Below, piece after piece: positions 12,101 through 24,100 of a DNA stretch of 64,000 bases. Made by a program: the position numbers and the translations under genes. The notes below the pieces were generated by a model. That model had not been told where the DNA came from and ran no database searches. It was given only the letters and a program-made list of their open reading frames with translations. This stretch comes from Siphonodentalium dalli. Its lineage: Eukaryota > Mollusca > Scaphopoda > Gadilida > Siphonodentaliidae. Position 1 is the stretch's first letter, and each line of letters starts with the position of its first letter. The stretch lies in assembly GCA_032622095.1 (NCBI GenBank), contig CP136069.1, positions 127,493,450 to 127,557,449 on the forward strand, in the 5' to 3' direction.

Positions 12101-15100
12101 GGTTCCGTTGTGTTAGTGCTGCAGATCAATGTTCTGGAGTAGCATTCCCATATATGGAGCTTTTGAATATTCATGACTTCCATATTGGCAAAGTCTACTC
12201 CAGAACTTTGATATGTAGCACTAAAACAACGGAACCGGGCCTGGTGGATCCAACATGGCCACGATCGAGTTAGTGACAGGGCGTTACTAACCAGTGATTT
12301 ACGATAAATTCGCTGCTGTACCTTTAAATTTACGAGTATAATTCCCACACTTGCCTTTAATGTATGTTCCTTTGTAGCCTTGGTGCCGAACACGACAGTG
12401 AGGGTAACCCAGCGAATTCATGTCTGTTTGACAGCCAGTACGTCATGGCATCTGGCGGAGGCTTATACTACGCAACCGAGGCCAACAAGCTCAACCCGTG
12501 GAAATTCTCATCCTGCTCCATCGCATATTTCAAGGAATACCTCAATAGTCTGGGAGAGTGAGTATAAATACATAGACAGAATCACACACATGTGTAAAAT
12601 AGACGCTATAAGCACGGCGTCAGATTTATAAGAGAAATAAAGATCACAAGCGCCCGGAGGGCGCGCGCGGTGTTTATTTAGCTTATGAATTGGAAATTGG
12701 ACGCCATGCTTATAACATATTTATAACACCAAATCAGCCCGAGAAATGTACAATCAGTGATGATTTTCTCTTACCAATTAATTATGTGGTCAGTCTTACA
12801 AACCTGGTCCGGTCAATACAACAAATCAATACCCCATTACTCGATACTACACCCATATATAGTTCAACGCGTTGTTAAATATCTTATGATGAAGTCCGTA
12901 CCTTTTGTGTTAATCTTGGATTAATTAAAGAGCACACTATACTCTTCGCTTCTGTTGTGCGTTATTCAACATATTGGATTTATACATTCGAAGCCGGATT
13001 TATACTATATAGAATATACGCTTAGTGTTTCCGAATAACAAATTTAATCCACGAGTGGGATTGGCGATTTACACCACGAGCTTCAGCGAGTGGTGTAAAT
13101 CGCCAATCCCACGAGTGGATAAAATTTGTTATTCAGAAACACTATGCGTATATTTTGTTTATGCCACGATCTTTACAGTGCGATGGATAAACACTTTTCC
13201 GTTCAAATTATATGGAGAAAGTTTAATCCACTCTGCGAAGATTAATCAACAGTAGGCACGTTTAATCAACAGGTGTTGATTAAATGTACGTTATCGCAAA
13301 TGCCCATGCAACTCGTCCTAATACCAACCCCAATCTGAAGTTTTAGCATGGCGAACTCGGTATCACCAAGTGTTTTGATTTAATTACTAACATGTGTATC
13401 CATGGCATGATGTGCTGCCCCTGCCTTCCTCCTGCCCATGTGGCCTGACCTCATTAGATAACTTACATCTGTCGAGGGCTGATTGGTGTATTTATTGCAC
13501 ACCAGCAGTCAATATTCTTAAGCATCAAATATTTTTTTTCGATTGGTTTCCGTGCTAGTTAGTCAGATCTACTCAAAACAATACGATGTTAAATTATTGT
13601 CCTATTACCGACAGGTACCAACTGGGTGTTTCTACGTGACGTAATTTACATCATACCATACTACCGGCATCGCACTAGTGCATGCATTTGGGTAAAATTA
13701 CCACACATGCTGAAACAAGAAAACCATAATCAGAAATGGTAACGCCCTCAAGATTATATTATTACGCATAAATATAAATTATAAAAAAAAATGCAAAATA
13801 TATTGGTTACATGAATGCACCGCCTCAGAATTCCGTTAAAACAACTAATCCTTCACATTATTACAAAAGACTACGGCATATTACTGCAGGTTTCTAGTTC
13901 ACCACACCAGAAGTCTCAAAATTCGGATAAAAAATCGGAGTCATTGTGTTCCCGCCATAAAATCTTCAACAGTGGTCCAGCCATTGTTGATATCTAAACA
14001 TTGAAAGCAATTAATGCAGTCATAATAGTTACATACTGCAACTATCAATCCGGCGAATTTGATATGATTAATAGAACAAACCACTATCATGGTCGTGTCG
14101 TTATTTGTTCAAAATACGTATCAATTGACACATACGCACCGTTCCCTCATTAAAATCAACATATTTCGACAATTTTAAGGAATCTCCGCGAATTCGGGGA
14201 ACTCCGCAGATAGAACTCCGCAAACAAGGACCTACTGCGAATTTCACAAAAGGCTATCTATCAGTTGGTTGAATACTATTTCCCTTTTTACTAAAGTAAA
14301 TTAACAAGTAAATATCGAATGACGATACATATATTTGTAAACAAGCATTGCAAATAATGTTATTGGGATGAAAAATCGCAAGACTTGTTCCGTATTATGA
14401 TGATCATGATCATGATATGATTGATAGAACAATTAACCACTATTATGATCATCGTGTCGTTATTTGTGTAAAATACCTATCATTTGACTTATACGCACCC
14501 GTTCCCTCATTAAAATCAACATATTTCGACCATTTTAGGCGACCTCCGCGAATTCGGGGAACTCCGCAAATAGACCTCCGCAAACAGGGACCTACTGCGA
14601 ATTGTCACAACCGGAAAAATGAAAAACCAATTATCTATTTATAAAAGCTCCACAGACACACGGCGCATTCAGCGATACACGGCGATCTAAAATTTCCCCA
14701 CCAGTATACACCCAATGGTCGTGAATAACCTAATAAACGCAAATATCGTAATTGGTGTGTAATATATAGAGGATCTCCAACGAGTTATGTTGGGATATAA
14801 GATTTTTATGAAACGAGTTTGATAAATTTGATTCACAACGAGTCGTAGACGAGTTGTGAATCAAATTTATGAAACGAGTTTCATAAAATCTTATATCCCA
14901 ACATAACGAGTTGAAGATCTTGTATATCACATTAAAAAAACTAAAGCCGTATGCCTTTTTAACAACATCAGCTCTGTAGAGAACACGCAAACTGTATACA
15001 ATTCATGTGTTGGCGCAGACGCTTCACCACTATATATACGTCAATACTGCGCTACACGTGCTACGAAATATAGTACCTTTTAGTTTCGTCTTTATTTGAC

Positions 15101-18100
15101 GTCTATTGTGTTATTTATTGGTAGCATTTGTCAATAACATTATTTTGTCAATAATATAATATAATTTGTTGATCTTTTGGTACGGAAGCAAAATGACATC
15201 ACGCGCGCAGATATACAATGAAAGTGATTACCGCTTGGATTATTATCTATTAGCCACTAGTGACAGATAAGAAAATATGTAATGGATTTTGCTATGATAT
15301 TATAGGGGTTTCATTTGATATAGAGAGTAATCAATTGGTTCCGAGAATTACGTTAAATAATTCACGAGAGGTGAAAGACGTCGGTATGAAACGAGTGCAC
15401 GCTAGCGCACGAGTTTCTTACCCAAACCTCTCTCGCCTCGAGTAAATTATTGAACGTAATTATCGGAACTAATTGATTTCTCTATTTATTACACTTCTGC
15501 ATCAATTTGGTTCGCCAAATATATTAATAACACTCAGAATTAATGCATGAAGAAAGATCAATCATCGAAAATTCAGTTTTGATCAGTAAGCGACGTAACG
15601 TCAATGGCGTCACGGGAAATGGCATAATTCATAGTGACAATACCATTTTTAATTAACAGCTTTTTCAATGGAAATCGCATATATGAGTGTAATAAAACAT
15701 ATAATGCATGCACTGATAGTAACCGAGAGTAAACAGTTTCACGACGAGTGGATTTGTGGAGTTAACCACAATGGCACCAGTGTGAAGATGTGTACTCTCA
15801 GCTATACAGCCTATACTATTGACGTACTGTTTTATTTACAATAGCAGTAATTATTATTATTTTTATTTGTGCCGCGAAGTCGACGAATATAAAACAATTG
15901 CGCCTACTTGTATATATGTAAAAAGTAAAGTTATTTGCGAAAATCGATATTGCCCTGACGGTACGAACCAATAAGTAACAAAGTATAAACCCTTCTTACA
16001 TGCATATCGCTTTTGTCACATTGTCACATTCACATTCTATGTATATTTTATATACATTACCATTATACTACTACAAAGTACTACATTATTTTAATGTATT
16101 GTCGATAAATGAAGTATTCAATACAAGTATACAAGTAGATGCTAATATGTATGTGTCGATGAGAACTGTTGAACAGAGATAAAACATGCCGTTAATTTTC
16201 TTTTTGCCTGGGCGATGCTGGGAAGACGGCCATTAGGTCACACCACCGCCCGGATTCTGTATGTGCATTGAATTTTCTAATATTATTTTTATAAATCCTA
16301 TTGTATATGTACATGCTTTATCCAATAAACTATCTATATATATATGGAATTATAGTTTAACAATTAGAATGATTCCGCTTGTAGCTGTAGCGAATCGTAC
16401 TCAAGGGGTATAAAGCTTTATTTCTTTTTTAATGGGAGGATCGTTAATTAAGAATAGATTGAGGTTCATTGTTACCATTAAGGGTGGATACACACATGCA
16501 TGTAATGTCTGTATGTAAAATACATGTATTTTACATGGCCACACCAATAATTGACAAAATTAATCACCTGCGCGCGAGAGGTCAATTTCACCAGTGAGTA
16601 GTTATAAGCCATTATCAAACAAACTGCCATCAAGAAATTTCAGGCCAGTCATAAACATGTCTTCTTTCATGGATGCCGAAATGAGTAATTCTTGTCTGAT
16701 ATATGTTGCTGTTTTTCACGAGTTATAATTCATTTCGAAAAGTGGATTAGAGCCGGTCGATTTTATACTTGATGTGTTTCTGTCATTTCTTGGAAACAGG
16801 GTCATCCAAAACAAAAATAAAATATGCAGAATTCTTTTATAGGATGATACCGGCTTGTTGAGATTTCTCTGATAATTTGAGAGCGAGCTCATGTGATAAC
16901 ATTAATTCAATTGGGACTGTAAATATTCATTATAGCGCCAAAAAATAATGCAGGTACAGCGTTGAAATTAAAAAGAGTGACACCCCCCCCCCCCCATTTA
17001 TATATATGTTTCTCAAGCCAAAGGTTGAACAAGCTCCTAACTGTCACAAGCTTGAATTATAACATTTTCGACCATAATCCATGATTGGGGGAGGGGCTGG
17101 TTCTCGAAAGCTTCCAATAACTAAGGGAGTTAATTGAATGTATCAGCCGGGATTATCTGGGCAAGAATTACAATATAATGTTTTACTTAAATATCCATAG
17201 TTGTAAATTTTGCGTATACATGTATAACTGTATAACACAAGAGAGGAAAGGTGACGTAGTTGGGAACTCGTCGCTAGGCAACCCTTTCGCCGAATGAAGA
17301 CAAACAGCAACACCATGCATTCAAATTTAAAGCTGTATAATATGTTCACAATTATATGAATAGCATAAATTGCTGCATATTAGATTAATCACTTGTAGAA
17401 AACAGACACGACAGACATGACTGCGATATTTATAAAGCAGGGTGTCAGGACTCAGGGTGCTGCATGCACAGACCCCCCCCCCGGTCGAGGAAATATGCAA
17501 TGGTGAATTCGGTAGCTTCTGGGATAATATAGCTCCCCGTGCATGTTGTGGGTCATAGCCCCCTGCGTTGGGGAAGATGCCTTCACTGGTATTAACATCA
17601 ATAGAAGACTGACAATGATTTAAACAGAGCGTCGACCATTTGAGTTATCGCGCGAATAATTATTTTAAGCGGCCTGACGACTTCGTCCCAGTCAACGGCT
17701 CTTCAGCGGTTCAGAGTTTAACTCACTGTGGTTAAACACAGTCGCAATGATTGGGTTGTCAGCGGACACATATTACACGGTGTGTATGATCCATGTAAAA
17801 CGCCAATTACACGATATTTACAGAGATTACATGCATGTGTGTATCCACCCTAAGGGTGGATACACACATGCATGTAATTTCTGTATGTAAAATACATGTA
17901 TTTTACATGGTCACACCAATCATTGATAGCATTATTCGCCTGCGCGCGATCGGACAATTTCAACAGGCGAGACAAGTGAGCAGTTATAAGTCATTATCAA
18001 ACTAACTGCTATCAAGAAATTTCAGGCCAGTCATAAATTCTTTCATGGATGCCGAAATGAATAAATCCTGTTTGATATCTGTTGCTGTTTTCACGAGTTT

Positions 18101-21100
18101 AAATCATTTCGAAAAGTGGATTTGAGTCCGTCGATTTTATACTTGATTTGTTTCTCATCATTTCAGAGTCCAAATTAAAAATAAAATGTGCAGAATTTTA
18201 AGCTCTTTTAGGGCGATTGTGATAAAAGAGTGTTTAATGTCCCATTAGCAATTCGATATGGTGCTCTCATGCCTTGAATAACAGGCATTGGTAAATTAAG
18301 ACGGACAATACCGGTTCTCTAAGATTCTTCGGATAGTTTCAGAGTGAGATCATGTGATAACATTCAATTGGGATTTCCATGCAAATATCCATTACAGTGC
18401 CAAAAAATTAATGCAGGCACAGCGTTGAAAGTAAAAAGAGTGACTCCCCCCATTTTCATTTTCATTCAATCCATGATTGGGGAGGGGCTGGTTCTCGACA
18501 GCTTCGAATAACTAAGGGATTTAGTTGAATGTATCAGCCGGGATTATCTGGGCATGAATGTACAACATGTTTTAATATTCTATATAACACACGAGAGGAA
18601 ATGTGACGTAGTTGGGAACTCGTAGAGCTAGACAACCCTTTCCCCGAATGAAGACACGCAGCCACACCACCTTCTGTACTCTCACATTTAAAGCTGTAAT
18701 ACTATGTTCATAATTATATGAATAGCATAAATTGCTGAATATTAGATTAATCGCTGGTAGCAAACGATTTAAACAGAAAGTCCTACATTTGGGTTATCGC
18801 GCGAACAACTATTTTAAGCGACCTAACGACTTCGTTCAGTCAACGGCTCTCTGTCCGCTCAGAGCTTGGCTCACTGTTGCCAAACGTACCCGCAATGATT
18901 GGGTTGTCAGCGGACACATTGTACATGGTCTGTATGATCCATGTAAAATGACAAATACACGACATTTACAGAGATTACATGCTTGTGTGTATCCACCATA
19001 GGGGTGGATACACACATGCATGAAATGTCTGTATGTAAAATACATGTATTTTACATGGCCACACCAATAATTGACCAAATTAATCACCTGCGCGCGAGAG
19101 GTCAATTTCACCAGTGAGTAGTTATAAGCAATTATCAAACAAACTGCCATCAAGAAATTTCAGGCCAGTCATAAACATGTCTTCTTTCATGGATGCCGAA
19201 ATGAGTAATTCTTGTCTGATATATGTTGCTGTTTTTCACGAGTTATAATTCATTTCGAAAAGTGGATTAGAGCCGGTCGATTTTATACTTGATTTGTTTC
19301 TGTCATTTCTTGGAAACAGGGTCATCCAAAACAAAAATAAAATATGCAGAATTCTTTTATAGGATGATACCGGCTTGTTGAGATTTCTCTGATAATTTGA
19401 GGGCGAGCTCATGTGATAACATTAATGCAATTGGGATTGCAAATATTCATTATAGCCCAAAGAATAATGCAGGTACAGCGTTGAAATTAAAAAGAGTGAC
19501 ACCCCCCCCCCCCATTTATATATATGTTTCTCAAGCCAAAGGTTGAACAAGCTCCTAACTGTCACAAGCTAGAATTATAACATTTTCGACCATAATCCAT
19601 GATTGGGGGAGGGCTGGTTCTCGACAGCTTCCAATAACTAAGGGAGTTAATAAATGTATCAGTCGGGATTATCTGGGCAAGAATTACAATATAATGTTTT
19701 ACTTAAATATTCCATAGTTGTAAATTTTGCGTATACATGTATAACTGTATAACATAGGAGAGGAAAGGTGACGTGGTTGGGAACTCGTAGCTAGGCAACC
19801 ATTTCGCCAAATGAAGACAAACAGCAACACCACGCATTCAAATTTAAAGCTGTATAATATGTTCATAATTATATGAATAGCATAAATTGCTGCATATTAG
19901 ATTAATCACTCGTAGAAAACAGACACGACATACATGACTACGATATTTATAAAGCAGGGTGTCAGGACTCAGGGTGCTGCATGCACACCCCCATCGAGGA
20001 AATATGCAATGGTGATTTCGGTAGCTTCTGGGATCATATAGCTCCCCGTGCATGTTGGGTGTCATAGCCCCCTGCGTTGGGGAAGAGGCCATCACTGGTA
20101 TTAACATCAATAGAAGACTGACAATGATTTAAACAGAACGTCGACCATTTGAGTTATCGCGCGAATAATTATTTTAAGCGGCCTGAAGACTTCGTCCCAG
20201 TCAACGGCTCTTCAGTGGTTCAGAGTTTAACTCACTGTGGTCAAACACAGTCGCAATGATTGGGTTGTCAGCGGACACATATTACACGGTGTGTATGATC
20301 CATGTAAAACGCCAAATACACGATATTTACAGAGATTACATGCATGTGTGTATCCACCATAACGCGCTGAGCGATGGAACTCCATAATTGTGTAGATATC
20401 ATGTACTGTTATGGATCAACCTATACATGAACTTAGGATTAAAACTTTAAAAGTGCGACCAAATAATGACCTATTACCCAGTCGTGATATGAGTCCAAGT
20501 CGAAACTTGTTACCCAGGTCACCACTCGGAATAAGTTACAATATTTTATAAATGTGAATATCGGATTTTGAAATATAGTTTCAATATACTAGTAAGAAGA
20601 AAAAAAAGAAGAAACAGCTAAAAAAAAAAAGGTCTCGTTTTCATGGTAATGTGCCGACTAAGTGGCCTGTTTTCTCGACTGCAATTGATAGACCCTAACA
20701 AGGATATACCCAGGCTGATGAAAAGGGAGGTAACACAAAAAACAGAACTAAAAATAGATGTGATTTATTGCAGGTTGACTATGAATGATTGCCAATGAAT
20801 GTATAATGGTTATTTCTAGTTCGACATGCCATGGTCATATAATGAGGCGAAGCCTAAATAGTCATAATATGAGAGATCCTTCAATAAATACTAAATTAAG
20901 ACTACAAGTTTTATAAAGGGAGCTTAACCAAGCAAGGGTCCCTAAAGAAAAACATCTCGCCAAATCCCGGAAACCCAAACTCGGCCCACCCCTGAGAATC
21001 ATAGGTGCATATGTTTTAAAAGGAAGGGGGTTTAACTGAGTAAGGGTCCCTAAAGAAATACATCTCGCCAAATCCCGGAACAATATTCCCACCGATACGA

Positions 21101-24100
21101 CGACGCAAAAAATTTAAAGGTATGTCTTGCTAAGTTTTGTTCTCTTTGGGGGTGGGGGTGGGGGGGGGGGGTCTGTGGGGTTGGGGGCATATCATGAAAT
21201 TGCCATGCTTTGACGAAACTAATATACCAAGGTTTTTTTTTTTATTCTGATCGGAAATTATTCCCGGGGTTATTTGATATATATATTTATCAAATGACTC
21301 AATCATTATTTACGTTGGAAAGTATGTCATAAATCAATTTCATATGAACTACTAGTTCATATCACCTTCCGATAATTTGATTGGTTTGTTGACAAAAAGT
21401 GTGTTCTGATTGGCTGAATGGCAGCGTGGGCAGAGCCGCATCTTTAACTAAATGCAGGTCAAATTCGTGCGCGTCAATCAACGCGATACCGAAATTCTCG
21501 CAATTATAATCTTGAAATATATAGTTTTGGACATTGTTATACGATAAATAGAATATGTAATTCGTATTTATCTAATAAACATACGATATAATGTCACAAA
21601 CTGAGAACAGAATAGCGCACTATATCTTCGCGTGCATATTATTTCTGCTAGTTCACCAGGTGTAATTGGGCTTCCGGTGCAATGAAGTGACGTCACATTA
21701 ACTTTTTGCTGCCGATGCCATATAGCTATTTAGTGATTTGTGTGTGTTTTTGACATCATAATCAATTTATAGGTGTCATATGATAAATATAATATGTAAT
21801 TCGTGTTTCTCTCATATGATATTTATGAAACTCGTCACGAATTTTCAGTTTTCTCTCGCCGGAGGCTCGAGAAAACTGAAAATTCTTAGACTCGTTTCAT
21901 AAATATCATATGAGAGAAACACTCATTTCATATCCTCTATATATCAGTTTCAACGCGATAGTATTATGCTATATTCATATTGGACGACGTTAGCATACAT
22001 TTTTTCAAGTAAAAATTCAATTCTCATACTCTCTTTCGGGCCGAATATTTACTTGATAAAGTTTCAAAAAAATACTATTGCGTTTGCAACTGATATATAT
22101 ATATCAAATAATCATTGTTCGATTATTGACTCAAAACCGCTCTGTATATATGCCTCGATCCATATGCGACTTGTAATCCAGCGCGTGATTTTCCATGCAA
22201 TATGAGTCGATATGAGTATATCTTAGTTTAGTGATACTACCACGCTTTAAAAATTTGCAAACGGACACAAACATAATATATGAGGAACTCACACAAAACA
22301 TAGAATTTTGTCTGTTACGAGCATATGCTAGTTTATTTTTAAAACAAGTTCATACCTTATTTGTTCAGAAGTACTCAGTAGTTTTCTGTAACATTCTAAC
22401 CCAAGTTGCCAGTCGGAGGTTCGTGGAATACACAAGTTCATACATATCGGAGAATCCTTTGAGTGACAACTTTGGTCAGAATGTTAGAGCAAACAACTGT
22501 GAGTTTGGACACAAATGAGGTATCCGCTTGTTTAAAAAAAATAGTATAGCATATGCTCGTTGCTGCCAACACTATATAATATATCAGTATCATAGTTTAT
22601 TACCATCTTTGTCGTTTCTACGCGACCACCTCGGCCATTTTGAGTGAGTGATGCTCATCGACTCGAAACCAAGTGATTCACAGGCTGTATTGGCTAATAC
22701 GCCTGTTTTTTTACGGTTATATTTTGTGAATACACGCGTGTATATATCATAAATGTGCTGCCGTTAAAGATACGAGCGGCGTTGGAAGTGGGTATGCTGT
22801 TAAAATATTCACCTCCGTCAAAACCGCCACAAACAGAAAGACCGTTTGTAAAATATAGACAGACTTTGTTCTTATACCAATCAGAAATATGGCATAAACA
22901 GTATGTTATTGTCAAATGTTTTTCCTTTGTTATGTAAACAAAAGCAAAAACGTTAGAGAACCTGGCTTTTGTTTAGATCCGGATATGGTAAACACAAAGA
23001 GCGTTATTTGTTACTGCTTTCCTGATATGAAAAAAATAATAAAGACCGTTTATATCATATGTGTGTGATTAACCAATAGAATTGCGCTGTGTTATGTAAA
23101 CAGAAACAAAACTTCTGTAACACGACCATGCTCTTGTTTACGTACACCATCGCAAGTCTTGTCGGCAATATCCTATTTGCGCGCTGATTACGTTTGGCAT
23201 ATGAACAAAACTATAATATTTTAATATTCCTTCTGTTGATGGCGATTTGAACAAATATGAATATTTCTACAACGAACGCCGCCCTTGCCCTAAATGAATC
23301 CTGTAACATCACTGATCTGTGTGGGTTTTCAGGACGAACTGCATGTTAAACAGCGCGGCATATGGGAATGAGGCAGAGTGGAACTCCCGCGTCGATATTG
23401 TGCCGGGACAAGTAAAGAGTTTGGACCAACAGTGCGTTGAGCTTGAAGGGGCGGCCTCAAATCATTGTGTATGTATATATCTTTTGTATATAACTATGCT
23501 GTGTGACTATCTCATATATATTTTGAAGACCTCTGTTGTATGTCTGTCTGTCTGTCTGTATGTATGTCTGTCTGTATGTCATTTATACAAATCTACGATT
23601 CTCGACCGATCGGGACGAAACTTGGTACGTGTGTGTAGTTTGACCAGGCGGTCGACGTTGTCGTATTGGCGAGCCCGTGCGGCACCCGCTTCGCGCTTGC
23701 GCAGACGAGATCTCGGAAACGGGTGGAGCTATCGACTTGAAATTTGGTATGTGAATGTACCTTGCCCCGGATACGAATTTTATCGGGTCGCCGAGCCCGT
23801 GCGACAACAGCTTCGCGCATGCGCAGACCATATATGACGGGTACAAAATCACGTTAAACACGGGAGCGGTGATCACATAAGCGCAAAATCGAATGGAGCG
23901 TATTGGACCCAGTGCTCACCGCATAAAGTGAAATACAAGATTATCTATACTGTATATTTTGAGACTTCGTATATATATATATGTACTTCATAGAATCGAA
24001 AACGGTTCGCTCGATTGAGTTCAAACTTCCCATCTAAGGGTAAAAACCCACGAACACCGTAGTTGTCGGGTTTTGGAGAAGCTCTGAGCACCCTTTATCC

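Larger units (their letters stand above)
7802..12377 (+). other. Intron 2 of the metalloprotease gene
   Basis: A 4.6-kb GT-AG intron holding two 451-bp TIR elements (8431-8881, 9784-10234), a CTCG-punctuated palindrome (11217-11306) and a small foldback (12105-12239). The remainder is unassigned AT-rich DNA. Confidence 0.85.
12558..23332 (+). other. Intron 3 of the metalloprotease gene (10.8 kb)
   Basis: The largest intron, almost entirely repeats: four punctuated palindromes, a tandem direct duplication at 14.1/14.4 kb, a trimer of Harbinger-like elements (16482-20358) and a duplication at 20.9 kb. The acceptor is GGTTTTCAG at 23332. No nested gene is recognised; frames of up to 95 codons at 22.2 kb lack any signature. 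Confidence 0.8.

Noticed and set aside
12034-12393. 119-codon minus-strand frame
   Set aside because: Runs through a small foldback repeat and into the antisense of a protease exon.
17000-20360. CRISPR-like or satellite array
   Set aside because: Only three long units with inverted termini and TAA junctions, in a eukaryotic intron. Better explained as TIR elements.
22231-22518. 95-codon frame in intron 3 as a nested gene
   Set aside because: No family signature, AT-rich composition like the surroundings, no supporting splice or regulatory signal.
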